From: Mercurialis annua
Lineage: Eukaryota; Streptophyta; Magnoliopsida; Malpighiales; Euphorbiaceae
Direction: 5' to 3'
NCBI RefSeq assembly: GCF_937616625.2
Contig: NC_065575.1
Coordinates: 27,713,001-27,777,000, forward strand
Length of the DNA: 64,000 bases
Shown here: one piece after another, positions 48,861-60,791 of the stretch
How the letters are laid out: each line of letters opens with the position of its first letter
How positions within the stretch are numbered: position 1 is the stretch's first letter
Position numbers and translations under genes: made by a program
The notes under the pieces: model-generated
Told to the model about the DNA's origin: nothing
Database searches by the model: none
What the model saw: the letters and a program-made list of their open reading frames with translations, nothing else

Positions 48861-49740
48861 GAGCCGATTCCGCGCTAACCCGAACTCGGAATTGCCTCCG
48901 GATTGAACTAGTAGAACCGGATCGACCAGACGCACAACTCTCGTGATCTGACCGAAAGCCCATTCTGACCAGACCGATGGTCAAAACCCGCGCGAGTGCC
49001 AGTCACTCAAAGTCAACGAGGTTCAAAAGTATTCCTAACCTTGTATGTATATTCAACTGCCCCTGAGCATGCTAGCACTGTTTACTGCTTTCAAAAGCAT
49101 TCCAAATCCAGTAATAATCGGTCAAAAGACCAATCACCCAAAATTGGCCCATTAATGCAATTCCAGCCCATCACTTAGGAATCATAGGACTAATACGAAA
49201 ATGTAGTAACGGTTGTATAGGTTTTTCAAGACTCACTTAATAAAATCAATCAATCACACTTATACATCCGGTTTTAGGCTTTGTGCATGTAATCAATCAA
49301 GACCAGCCAGACTTATGCTACTTGCTAGAAACCTCTAAGGTTAGATGTATGCTTAGGAGTTCCTGCTACTTGTCCCAAAAGCTTGTCCAGATCGAGTCAT
49401 ATGCGCGTCAAACGTGTTTACTGCTTTCATCACTGTTTATTTACAACTTTCATATCCTGTGAACTGCATATACTGTTGAGATGAGATATAAAACAAATAT
49501 GTCCAGAAAATAAAGCCGGTAACTGATAAGCCAAGCACATGAGATTCGGGGAGGTCCACGAACCCTTGTCTTTGGTCCGATGCACGATAGTCTTACCAGA
49601 GGCGAGTAAGGCTATCCAGTTGGTTAAAAGGCATTTCCTAGTTGAACTAGGTGGCGACTCCATTTTTCAAACCATTTCCAGATCGAGAAGTCAGCCATAA
49701 GCCTTGGGCGAGCGGCCCCCAAACCCCGCTCTGCTCACAG

Positions 49741-49757
49741 TGGCGACTCCACTCGGG
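49741..49757 (+). other. Primer binding site of the second retrotransposon
   Basis: TGGCGACTCCACTCGGG, one base inside the LTR end (CTCACA then G). TGGCGACTC-type sites are found in Tat/Ogre-type elements. A partial copy (TGGCGACTCCA) also lies inside the LTR at about 49652. Confidence 0.75.
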
Positions 49758-50750
49758 ATTAAAATCAACTGTTTTTAAATTATAAACATAAAAACATTTT
49801 CATAATTGTTTTCAAAAACGGTTTCCATGGACCTAAACCGCACGGTTTGCGCCCTATCGATCACTGACTTTATTCTCCAGATATATTCGCACCTGTTGCA
49901 TTGCATTAGAAATTTCTCTTCTCACCTACTCTCTAGGAGTCCCTATCCAGCCCTGATACTCATAGCCGCTCACCCTCTGGCTCTATATTCCATTTCCCAG
50001 AACGTCTTCTGTAGAGTAGTATCACTCACAGCCCAGTACGTCGGTCGATTGTACTCGTGATTGAGGAGACCTATCAAAGGTATATCTGTATAATGAAGCC
50101 TCCAATAACAAGTATAATGAAAACTCCTTTCGCTAGATATAGCTGCAGGGCTAAATCAAATTCCAGATTTCAAAACGGGCTTTCAACTCCTTCCAGAAAG
50201 GAATTTAGAGTCATTACATCGACAAATGCTGTCTATCTGCTTTAAAATTGCTAGAAGAGAGCTCTTTCTTCAGGAACGCCGACTCTTGCATTGCGATGCG
50301 AGGGTCTAGACCAAAATACCTAGGGATAAACCTCGCCCGGAACGCGTGTGTGGGAGAAATAAGGTTGGAAGGAACAACATGTCTCTGTGATATCAAACTG
50401 TTCTATGTGCCAAACTTGCTATGTGCTACATGTTAAAAACTAACCCTTGCATAGCATCTGCATATCATACATCACATCATACTAACCCCTTGTGGGTAAA
50501 GCAACATGCATCATGCACTAACCCCTAGTCTTGCAGCCATGCTACTGACTGCTCTATCCAGTATCCAGTCAACATCCAGAATGTCAAGCAATCAGTCCAA
50601 CAAATCGGAACGGTCCTACAATGACCCCAACATCGGCAACCCAGGCATCCAACGAACCAGAAAAATGGCTCTACTATGACTCCAGAATCAGCAACCCAGA
50701 CAGCCGACAGAGCAGAAGGAGGTTTCTACCAGGCCTCCCATGACTCCAGA
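49758..50750 (+). other. 5' internal region of the non-autonomous element, no gene recognised
   Basis: There are only short frames, none with gag, protease, RT or integrase motifs. The sequence is of mixed composition. Confidence 0.65.
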
Positions 50751-50754
50751 ATAC

Positions 50755-50890
50755 AATTAGAACAGGCTTCCGGCCTTCTACAGAGTTAGAACGGGCTTCG
50801 GGCCTCCTACAGAACGAGAATGGGCTTCCAGCCTCCTACAGAGTCAAAACAGGCTTCCGGCCTCCGGCAAAATTAGAACGGGCCTTCCAC
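50755..50890 (+). repeat. 29-bp minisatellite
   Basis: Four to five units containing GGGCTTCCGGCCTCCTACAGA. CTTC landmarks lie at 50767, 50796, 50825 and 50853. Confidence 0.8.
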
Positions 50891-53490
50891 GACTCCAGAA
50901 TCAGTAACCAGAACAGCTAAATGGAAAACCAAGGGTTTCCACCAGGCAAAACAATGGAGGTCTCATCTTCCCAAAGCAACCGAATGGGATAGGAGAAATC
51001 TCAGTAAAGCCAGACGAAGTAATAGAATACTCCACCATACAAGGCCCGCCCATCGACGACCTACTCATGTCCCAGGAAGGCATCCCCGGAAAATTGGCCC
51101 CATATTTTCCTGCTATAGACTCAGTGTCCTACAACAGCGTTAGAAGCAAGAAGAATTGGCGCCCCGCATCAAACTCGACATCCATGACATCTCCGGCAAG
51201 ACAAGCACAGGGATCCACCCCAAGTCTTAGGCTCTCGGAGATCTGTTTTTCCTAAACAATTTATCGTTCCAGTTTTATTCATTTTCTGCATTTGAATATT
51301 TTCGAATAATTTTATTTAATGCATTCAAGTTCCAGAGTCAATAGTGAAATCCATCATATGCATTTATGTAATGTCTCGATCAATAGGAATATTCTCTTCA
51401 ATTACCATACGTGCATGAGTGATAGAATCGAGTTGTATATAAACCAGCTTATTCAATGTCCGGTACAGGGAAACGATAAAATCGAAGTCTAGAGATAATT
51501 CTGTTTCAATAGGTTTTACCCTTGAAAGGTGAGGGAGTAATAGCCTGCCAAAAGAGAATCCACAAGAACCTCTTGGCCAAAAAAAAGGGAAAAAGGAAAA
51601 GGCGGCTCTCGAAATCAAGTTCAAATTCAAAATCAAATACAAAAAGAAAAAGAGAATTTTTTTTCTACCAATGGTGTAAAGCACCCGAGCGCCAAACAAA
51701 TATAAAAATCATCCTAGGGATTATCGCAAGAGAGGGGAAAAATAGTCAATCATGGAATTTCGAAAGGACTAAATTGACGACAGGGGTATGACCACTTGAA
51801 ACTATAAATATCTCAAGTAATGTACCAGACGTTTAATGAGCCGGTAATACAGATCTTCTATCAAACATGCACATTGCTTATTGACCAACACAAATTCTCA
51901 GAAAGGAAAGACAAATGGCCATAAATCTAAAAGCATAGATTTTTGAGACAATGGAACGAAACCTTCATGTTAAAATTTGAAATTCAAAATTTTTATATAT
52001 CTCTTCCTGAATAACACTGTGAATGCACATAAATTGTCATAGAAACTAAGGATTGTTCCGTTCGAAGCCAGACTACAAAGTCTAGAATGAACAAAGCGAG
52101 AACAAGACTCTTCATTGAACCATCCAGTTCCCACCAGAAAACTGAATGCTTCAATGAGGGGGCAATGCCGAGTCTACAAACGACAAGCTCAGGAAAATGA
52201 AAAATGGGGCCAATTTTCGCAAATTGGGACGTCCCGAGGAGGCCCAGAAGCTTCCACAAGCAGGATACACCTCAAGAACCGCATGTTACAAGTCTCTGCA
52301 ACCCGGAACAGGCACTATGCCACTACTATCCTGAGACGGAAATTCGGATAGCAAGGGGCATCGAAACCTTCATCACAGGTTTCAGGCCTCATACTTAACT
52401 TAGGCTTTATACCTCTACTACCTACGAAGAACATTCGGATAGCAGGAGGCATCAAGGCCCCAAGAGCAAACTCCAAAGTCTCTATACAACCAGAAAGACA
52501 CAGACATGCAACATGCCTCTAGTACCTGGAGAAGGAAATCCGGATAACAATGGACGTCAGAGTCCTCTCAATAGGCTTCATGCAAACATGTCACCGCTAT
52601 CCTAAGACGGAATCCTAGAATCTCAAGGGGACATCAGAACCCTTATCCCAGATGACATGGGGAATCACAGTCTTCATCCCAGAATCAAGGGGTATCAAAG
52701 TCCTCACAACAAGCACCAAGCTTTCCACTATGTAACAGGCAACATGGTCCCATTATCAGAAGTAGCCAATAACAAGACGGGCTTCCGACCCCTTACTCCA
52801 GAAGTATGAAGAAAAGGCGTCGGGCCTTCCTCCAAGAGATAAGACGGGTTTCCAACCTCTTACCCCAGAAATTCCCTGGAAAAAAACTGAACGCTCCGAT
52901 GAGGGGGCAACACAAGGTACGATGCAGGAATCAGAACCCACTCTATAAGAAAGCAGAAATTAGGGCCAATTTTCGCAAAATTGGGCTATAGAAACATAGG
53001 AAACAACAGCCGTTAGACCACTACCTTCAAGATTCAGCTCCGGAAACACAAGAAACAGCAACCGCTAGACCACTACCTTCAAGATTCAGCTCCAGAAACA
53101 CGAGAAACAACAACCGCCAGACCTCTACTTTCAAATATCAGGTCCAAAGCCACAGGCGCTAGTCCCAGGCCACAAGAAATACCCAAAATAGGCACCACGC
53201 CTACGACACCCGAAGACGAAGTCCGGCCAGCAGAGACCACCATAGCCTTCACATTAGGCGACAAGCCTCTACCTCCACATGAATTACAAAATATGCAATA
53301 CGCCTCCGCTACCTAGAGAGGAAAATCCGATAGTAGTGGGCATCAAAGTCCTCCAATAGAGAAGCAGAATACTTCCCCAATCACACAAAAGGAACAGAAG
53401 GATTCCTCATCCGGAGACTTGGGAGATTTAAGGTCTCCACCAACCAGAAACCACAAGGGCCAGCCTTACATCGCCCGGAAACTACGGGCA
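50891..53490 (+). other. Internal region without recognisable gene
   Basis: No coding domain. Degenerate repeated phrases occur, including GGGGCCAATTTTCGCAAA (about 52207 and 52963), GAGGGGGCAA (52156 and 52900), and two near-copies of a segment with CTAGACCACTACCTTCAAG (about 53015 and 53065). The last two suggest expansion by local duplication. Confidence 0.6.
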
Positions 53491-53499
53491 CCAACCTCA

Positions 53500-54145
53500 G
53501 AAAAACTACGGAGCATCAGGCCTCCACCAGCCATAGTACCAGAGGCATCAGGTCTCCACCAGTCAGAGGAACGGGGTCATCAGGTCTCCACTAGCCAGAG
53601 AACCGGGGGCATCAGGTCTCCAACTAGCCAGAGGAACGGGGGCGTAAGGTCTGCACCAGCCAGAGTATTGGGGCATCAGGTCTCCACCAGCCAGAGGAAC
53701 GGGGTCGTTAGATCTCCACCAGCCAGAGTACTGGGGTTATCAGGTCTCCACCAGCCAGAGAACCGGGGGCATCAGGTCTCCACCAGCCAGAGGAACAGGG
53801 TCATCAGGTCTCCAATAAGCCAGAGGAACGGGGGCATCAGGTCTCAAACCAGCCAGAGGAACGGGGGCGTCAGGTCTCCACCAGCCAGAGAAACGGGGGC
53901 ATCAGGTTTTCACCAGCCCGAGAAATGGGGGTATCAGGTCTCCAACAAGAGAATAGGGGGCATCAGGTCTTCACCAGCTAGAGAATCGGGGGCATCAGGT
54001 CTCCATCAGTAGCAGAACCAGGGGGCATCGGATCTCCACCAGTTAGAGGAACCGGAGGCATCAGGTCTCCACCAGCCAGAGAAACGGGGGCGTCAGGTCT
54101 CCACCAGCCAGAGAATCGGGGGCATCAGGTCTCCATCAACCAGGA
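53500..54145 (+). repeat. 32-bp minisatellite (about 20 units)
   Basis: The unit is close to GGCATCAGGTCTCCACCAGC plus CAGAGAACCGGG. The spacing measured between 53770 and 53802 is 32 bp. Because 32 is not a multiple of 3 and units vary by 1-2 bp, the 197-residue frame through it (53419-54012) is a repeat artefact. Confidence 0.9.
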
Positions 54146-54177
54146 ACTAGGAGCAGAAACGGAGAGGCTAGAAAAGG

Positions 54178-56570
54178 CTAACACAAACATGGCAAACAAA
54201 ACAAAGCTATGAAAATAAAGTGTCTGGAACGCTGAATGTACGAAATATTGTGACAACCTACACAATCATCAATAAAAGAAAAACGTTCAAAACACGATAA
54301 ACATATAATACAAGCCGGACTATCGGAGTCCAAATCCTGCTCTAAGGTCTCCGAGTCTCCGTAACGGCTCCCAGAAAGTGAGTCACCAGAACGACGCCCA
54401 GACTGCTCGCCACCAGAAGACGAAGCGAAGTCTCCACGACCGCCCCGGATGTCAGATCCTCGCCTACCACTGGCTCCACGCCCACGATCACCAGCACGAA
54501 ATCCACCTCCGCCAGGGAACCCAGGAGGGATGTCGCTGTCATCCGGACCCAGCCCTGTCAGACGTACCTGCTCCTCCAGATCATAAATGCGCAACTACAG
54601 AAGAAACCAGAGAGCAGTCAGAGCTATAGGATTGCATACATGCATACATATAGGATAGAAATATTGCATATTTGTTTTTACCCTCATCTGTGCAGAAACA
54701 GTGTACAAGAGATCACGCCAGTAGTAAGCAGCATCGGCCAACTGAGCCACGTCAGACACCGACACCTGAAAACCTACAAAAGACGCTCAGTCTAACAGGG
54801 AAAACGGACCCTCAAAACGAAAGAACAGAAAAGGGAAACACTCACATGGGTACAGTCAGCAGGCGTAAAAGAATGTGTCATATAGCACAGAGGAACGGAG
54901 TCCTAGACAGGCCCACGCACGGCACCATAACGCGCAGATCTCTCCGGCATCTGACTTAAAGAACCTGAGACTATGTCACCAACACTAGCTTGCCTATCAA
55001 ATGGGATCCGACTAGGAGACCCCGAACCGTCTACCCTAGCACGGAAAGAACGAGACCCACGTCTAGCACCTCCCTGAGAGAATACCAAAAGGAGAACTCA
55101 AGAAGAAGGAAAAACTCAGAGACAAAAAAAACCAAAAGAATGACACATATTTATGGCCCTGCAGCCGCCTGCTGAACCCGAACAACGGGTACACCGTCCA
55201 ACAGAAGCCTCCCTAAAAGGCGATGCCTCGCGAAATCATCTAGATAGCTCAGCTGAGGAACAGATACCAGATCAGTAGCAGGGTAGCCCCTCAGGTCCAG
55301 TCGAAGCGCAGGCGATACCACGTCCCTGCCGCGCAGCATCGACGAAGGAGGTCCAACCGGGACCATACGAATATGTGGGCCACCCCACCAATGGAGAACG
55401 CGCTCCCTCAGAAACCAAGACCTACAACTCGGGCCATGCATTAGATAATGCAAACCGGATCTCGCTACGGCACCCTGTACCCACCGAGGCCAACGAACAC
55501 TAGGAGGAGTGTTTCAGGAAGCATCCACCTGCAATCAGTAGAACGGTGGTTAGCACTGTAAAAGATACCCAGAGTAGTGCAAAAATAGAGTTCGATACTC
55601 ACATCAGTCCATGCCAGCTCGTTCAGCCGGCCTCTGCACTCAGCTCCCTGGCTCTGCGTCAAAGTGCAAGAAAAGTCCCAGAATCTCACCATAGGGTATC
55701 CTAACCCCGGAAGAACACCAAAGCCAATCATAAGGCCCATCTGGATGACCCAGATCTGAAAAACAGAATAAGACCAACTGAGATAATGAAATCAAAAGCA
55801 CGAGGCAGTTAAGAGAAATAAAACAACTCACATGTACAGCAGGCCACATCCCAGAAAGACGGAATCCCCCACGAACCACTTGGTCCATGCTGGTGCAAGG
55901 ATAGGCCAAGGCTGCAGATCCCCAGTCATACGAACTAACCACGTCTAAGTCCTTTAAGGCTGGCAACACGCAGAGTGGCAGAGTCGCACCTGAACTACAG
56001 AACAGAGTAGACCCCAACAGATAACAGAGAAAAGCTCTGGAAATCAGATCAACCTCGTCGATAGTCCGGGGAAAGCTCTCCTTGTAACGATCATACAACT
56101 CAGGATGCCGAATGCTGCGACCCTTCATCTCCGGAACAAAACCCAGCATCTCAAAGATGTAGGCATCCCTCTGAGGATAGAATCTGAAACCACTGTCGAA
56201 AGGTACAGGCGCACCTCCAAAAGAAATTCCAGTAATCAGCAAAAAGTCTAGAGGAGTCATTGTCAGCTCCTCAACCGGTAAATGAAAAGTGCGGGTAGTA
56301 TCCATGCACCGCTCCATCAGTGCACGCAGAGAAACGCAGTCACAGATCCTCATCACAGTAAATAGACCACTAGCAAGACGGACAAAACCCGTAGCATCTA
56401 CGGAGGAAAGAACAGCAGCAGGCAAATTGTCGTACCATATTCGCGCATCCACAAAGTTCCCTGACGTACGGAATATGTCTCGCTCCTGAAAGCACAAAAA
56501 GATAAAAACTGAGTCAAAATCATCATAGACCGAACCGGAAAAGATGAAAAACGCATCGGGAGTCGCGTGC
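54178..56570 (-). pseudogene. Antisense plant mobile domain (PMD) gene inside the retrotransposon
   Basis: Opposite strand to the element. The main exon (about 56485-55832) contains FQERDIFRTSGNF-like start sequence, DNLPAAVLSSVDATGF, then the PMD signature FHLPVEELTMTPLDFLLITG followed by ISFGGAPVPFD and FPRTIDEVDLISRAFLCYLLG. Introns with good borders are 55756-55831 (GTGAG...TTCAG) and 55529-55602. Exon 2 (55755-55603) reads on as HIWVIQMGLMIGFGVL. Exon 3 (from 55528) has an in-frame TGA early (near 55516) but then stays open, with RWPRWVQG and HIRMVPVGPP, to about 55154. More exons lie about 55088-54900 and 54770-54690. A last exon (54594 to about 54280) has a coiled-coil start, LRIYDLEEQVRLTGL, then a GR-rich tail. 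PMD proteins (MAIN/MAIL1-like) occur as host genes and in transposons. The start and the exact exon set are uncertain; the TGA argues for decay. Confidence 0.75.
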
Positions 56571-57295
56571 CACAGAGGCACTGGCGCTAGTGTCACTGGC
56601 GGCGCCGCCAGCTTATCCTGTCGGCACCACCAGTATATAGTGGCGGCGGCGCCACTATGACCTGGCGCCCCCGCCACTTTTTTCTCCTCTCCGGGACAAA
56701 TTTTGGGGACTGGGCCCACTTTCGACGAAGTTTCGATACTATTATGGACATATTTTAGACATACAGTCAACAAAAGGGCTATCTACAAGACAAAAACGAT
56801 GAAAAACGCACCTCGCGATGAGACTTGGCACATAAGTGCCCCTCCAGATTCAACAAGAGCGGAACCTTCTCATCCGCCTCAAGTAAACATGCCGGTCAGC
56901 TTGGCGGTCAAGATCAATGCACGGTTCCCTAAAAGTCCAAGGTGGTGCCATAGCTCAAATACTTAAATTCAGAGAACAGGGAAAGAAGAAAAAGAATTCG
57001 AAATGAGGAATGAGGGGATGGCTCTCTTAAAAGGCACAAGCCACTAAAAGACAAAAAATCATATCCTTTGAGGATATGCCAGAAAGATACCTCTAAAGAT
57101 ACAAGGCCAGAAGAGGAATAGCCAGAAAAATACAGACACCCCAGAGGACGAACAAACGGAACAGATACAAACACCCCGGAGGATGAACAGACGGAACATA
57201 TACATACACCCAGAGGAGGAACAACCAAGAATGACAGACAACCCTGAAAACAAACGGATAAAAATACAAACAGAGCGAACCCAGAGAATCAGAAC
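56571..57295 (+). other. GC-rich patch and short repeats downstream of the PMD gene start
   Basis: 56571-56690 is GC-rich (TGGCGGCGCCGCC, GGCGGCGGCGCC) and echoes a GC-rich patch in the LTR (35132-35160 and 59606-59640). 57138-57230 holds about 2.5 units of an approximately 36-bp repeat with CCCCGGAGGATGAACAGACG. No gene recognised. Confidence 0.6.
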
Positions 57296-57824
57296 AAGAC
57301 CTAGAGCCTTCAGACAAAGTTCCAGAGCCTTCAGACAAGACCCCGAGCCTTCAGACAAGTCCCAGAGCCTTCAGACAAGACCCAGAGCCTTCATAAAGAG
57401 ACCCAGAGCCTTCAGACAAAGACCTAGAGCCTTCAGACAAGACCCCGAGCCTCAGACAAGTCCCAGAGCCTTCAGACAAGACCCAGAGCCTTCAGAAAGA
57501 GACCCAGAGCTTTCAGACAAAGTCCGAGAGCCTTCATACAAGACCCCGAGCCTTCAGACAAGTCCTAGAGCCTGCAGACAAGATCCCGAGCCTTTAGACA
57601 TGTCCCGGAGCCTTCATAAAAAGACCCAGAGCCTTCAGACAAGACCCCGAGCCTTTACACAAGTCCTAGAGCCTTCAGACAAGACCCCGAGCCTTCAGAA
57701 AAGACCCCGAGCCTTCAGACAAGTCCTAGAGCCTTCAGAAAAAGACCCAGAGCCTTCAGACAAGTCCCAGAGCCTTCCGACAAGACCCGAGCCTTCAGAA
57801 CAAGCCAGAGCCTTCGGAACAAGC
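57296..57824 (+). repeat. 20-bp minisatellite, right copy
   Basis: About 26 units of AGCCTTCAGACAAGACCCCG and variants, longer than the left copy at 33122-33436. The 238-residue frame through it is an artefact of the repeat. Confidence 0.93.
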
Positions 57825-58430
57825 CCGAAGAGTTACCAGAAGACAGGATCCAAAAGCGCCAGACTCCCCAGATGGCATAAAGACGCTAGAATACGGTAGA
57901 GAAACACCGAAACATGGTATAAAGACATCATAAATGGCAGAAAGACGTCAAAGCCTTATGAAAAATGTCAGCATACGGTAGAAAGACACCAGCATCCGTT
58001 AAGCGTGGAATAATTAACGGAATCCAGACACCTATGCAATATAGCCGGCCTTTGGGACGGCCAAGGGATCCTTTCTGTCTATAAGAAAGCCTCGGACAAG
58101 ACAATTACTAGGGTTCAATCCATCGAACCACGCTCAGGAAGGCCGAGAGTTTATAGCTCCATTCCACGGAGCACACACTCAGGCAGCCCGGGCTCAACGG
58201 CAGCTGAGAAAACCACTCCCAGCCAGATGCGGAGTAGGCCAGAACCAGAGGTGCATGAGGCCAGAGTCATGCACCACAGCGGGTAATGCTCAGGCTAGGG
58301 CATTACCACACCACCAGGCGAGCGAGAGCCTCCGACGGTGGGCAGTATCTTTGTCGCTCGTCTAACATCAAGTCTCTTCTTTAACAAGAATTAACCTACT
58401 TCGTCAATTCTCGTCAAAGAGGGGGTAAAC
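57825..58430 (+). other. 3' internal region and PPT
   Basis: Close copy of 33437-34040. Ends with the purine tract AAAGAGGGGGTAAAC immediately before TGTAGACACC. Confidence 0.85.
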
Positions 58431-60791
58431 TGTAGACACCTATTTTTCGGACAGGTAAAAAGTGATAAGGAACTGAAGCGTCCGATGATGATTTCTAGAG
58501 AAATCTGTCCGGGTGACGAGCTTTTGATTTGCTTGCTGGAATCTAAGAAGGCGTAATCTGTGCACAGCTGTAAACTTGGAGGATTAAAGCGTAATTTGGC
58601 GTGAATAGCCAATAAAAATCCAAAGAGATTTTAATCTAAGTCTAGAAATTGGACTAATTGCCATATCTTAGAAGTTTATTGGCCAATTTGCAAGTTTGAC
58701 GGACTAAAATTGACCTTATCCAAACCCATAGGAGCTAGTAGCCGTTTTTAGCACTTTTAGGCACCAAAATTGACTTTTAGCAATCTTTTACTTAACTAGC
58801 AAGTCAAGATACGAATATAATTAATTAAATAGAGTTTCATGCTAATCTTAATACCTAATGACTTATGATTTAACAGTTTAAATCCTAGAAAACTCTAACT
58901 AAACCCTAGGTCAACCCTAATCCCTATAAATACAGCCTTAAGCCAGCCTGGCTAAAGGTGGCACACAAACCCTAGAAATCAGACACGGTGGCACGCAAAC
59001 CCTAGAAATAAAGACAGAAAAATCGGCGACAACCCTAGAATAGTCAAATCCGAATTCTTAACCACACATCACACACAAAATCACTCAATCCAGTCCAGAA
59101 AAACAACCAAGAACGCTTTGATTCTCCAAGAATGCAAGCCCTGCACAAATTCAAAGCTGGATTTCGCATCCACTTCGCCAGCAAACGAGCCAAGGACTCA
59201 GACCGGTACCTCTGAGGACTCTAATCTTCTTTCCATCTCTTTATGCCATGATTTTTTAGAACTGCTAGATTTCATGTTCTTAGATTAATGTTCTTAGATT
59301 GCATGTTTAGGCTATTTTACTGTAAATTGCTTAAATTATGTTTTTGCCATAATTGCTGACTTCAAGAATATTTTCATGATTGCCATGAAAATTGACAAGG
59401 AAGCATGTTAATAGATGAGTTAATTTGTTTTGTATGTTTAAATCCAGAAATCCTGACACTAAAATTTCTTAGAATGCATGTTTAGGTTAATTACAAGCCT
59501 ATTTTACATAATATGTTTAATTCAATAACTGCTCCAAATTGGTAGTTGTGATGATGTAAATACTCCTTGCATGTTGTATTTAGAATGTTTGATTCTTTTT
59601 TACAAGGTGGCGCCGCCGCCACTGCATCTTGCCAGCGCCGGCACTCCAAATTGGCGCCGTGCTCCTCCTTCGCCAGATTCCAGAATCACTCCCAAATCTT
59701 CCAGACTTCGATCCGAACTTCCAAACGTGTTTCCGGGCCCATCCGGACTCTGAATCAGACCCGATTTGAACCCAGACGTAGATAATTGAGTATAGACTCA
59801 TATTCTGTAATGTAACGGGCCAGACCCAATGTAAAACGGACCCATAAGTCCAAATATGTAACATAGTGTGTAAATCGGGCCCACGAGCTCAAAGCCCAGC
59901 AAACCAGCAACTTCCAGAGCCGATTTCGGGCTAACCCGAAATCGGAATCGACTCATGATCAAACCAGTATAACCGGATCGACGAGACGCACAACTCTTGT
60001 GATCTGACCGAGAGCCCATTCTGACCAGAACAATGATCAAAACGCGCGCGACTGCCAGGCACTCAAAGTCAACGAGGTTTAAAAGTATTCCTAACCTTGC
60101 ATGTATATTCAACTGCCCCTGAGCATGCTAGCACTGTTTACTGCTTTCAAAAGCATTCCAAATCCAGTAATAATCGGTCAAAAGACCAATCACCTAAAAT
60201 TGGCCCATTAATGCAATTCCAGCCCATCACTTAGACATCGTAGGACAAATACGAAAATGTAGTAACATTTGTATAGGTTTTTCAAGACTCACTTAATAAA
60301 ATTAATCAATCACACTTATACATCCGGTTTTAGGCTTTGTGCATGTAATTAATCCAGACCAGCCAGACTTATACTACTTGCTAGAAACCTCTTAGGTTAG
60401 ATGTATGCTTAGGAGTACCTCCTACTTGCCCCAAATGCCTGTCCAGATCGAGTCATATGTCAAACGTGTTTACTGCTTTCATCACTGTTTATTTACAGCT
60501 TTCATATCATGTGAACTGCATATACTGTTAAGATGAGATATAAAATGAATATGTCCAGAAAATAAAGCCGGTAACTGATAAGCCAAGCACATGAGGTTCG
60601 GGGAGGTCCACGAACCCTTGTCTTTGGTCTGATGCACGATAGTTTTACCGGAGGCGAGTAAGGCTATCCAGTCGGTTAAAAGGCATTTCCTAGTTGAACT
60701 AGGTGGCGACTCCTTTTTTCAAACAATTTTAAGATCGAGAAGTCAGCCATAAGCCTTGGGCGAGCGGCCCCCGAACCCCGCTCCGCTCACA
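58431..60791 (+). repeat. Second LTR, uninterrupted (2361 bp)
   Basis: TGTAGACACC...GCTCACA. Homologous to the three pieces of the first LTR. It shows the intact state of the two MULE target sites (near 59853 and 59915), which confirms the insertions. It carries an extra segment of about 70 bp near 58815-58885 not present in the first LTR. Confidence 0.93.
58901..59005 (+). promoter_or_regulatory. Core promoter of the second LTR with telo-boxes
   Basis: AAACCCTAG at 58901 or 58902, 58967 and 58997; TATAAATA at 58925-58932. Confidence 0.6.

Larger units (their letters stand above)
34041..49739 (+). repeat. First LTR, split by two MULE insertions
   Basis: Starts TGTAGACACC and ends GCTCACA, as does 58431-60791. 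Removing 35387-37939 and 38005-48851 with one copy of each target duplication leaves about 2.28 kb, against 2.36 kb for the partner. The three LTR pieces are 34041-35386, 37940-38004 and 48852-49739. A short reading frame at 35058-35321 lies in GC-rich LTR sequence and recurs in the partner; it has no known domain. Confidence 0.92.
33120..60791 (+). mobile_element. Composite Tat/Ogre-like non-autonomous LTR retrotransposon, left-truncated tandem
   Basis: Order: a partial 3' internal region with PPT (33120-34040), a first LTR (34041-49739, split by two MULEs), a PBS (49741), an internal region without gag or pol (49758-58430), a PPT, and a second LTR (58431-60791). The sequence left of the first LTR is a copy of the internal 3' end found before the second LTR, so this is what remains of an LTR-internal-LTR-internal-LTR tandem or of a recombination between two copies. 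The right flank is satellite starting ATTAG; the matching left duplication is lost. The Tat/Ogre assignment rests on the PBS type and the antisense extra ORF and is tentative. Confidence 0.8.

Noticed and set aside
49645..49680. A second primer binding site (TGGCGACTCCA) inside the first LTR
   Set aside because: It lies about 90 bp before the LTR end and is present in both LTRs, so it is LTR sequence; the true site follows the LTR end at 49741.
53419..54012. 197-codon frame of repeated QVSTSQR-like peptides
   Set aside because: It runs exactly through the 32-bp minisatellite; the periodic frame is a consequence of the repeat and is not shared by the units' indel pattern.
57183..57899. 238-codon frame rich in PRAFRQ units
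   Set aside because: Product of the 20-bp minisatellite; the shorter left copy (33073-33481) opens different frames.
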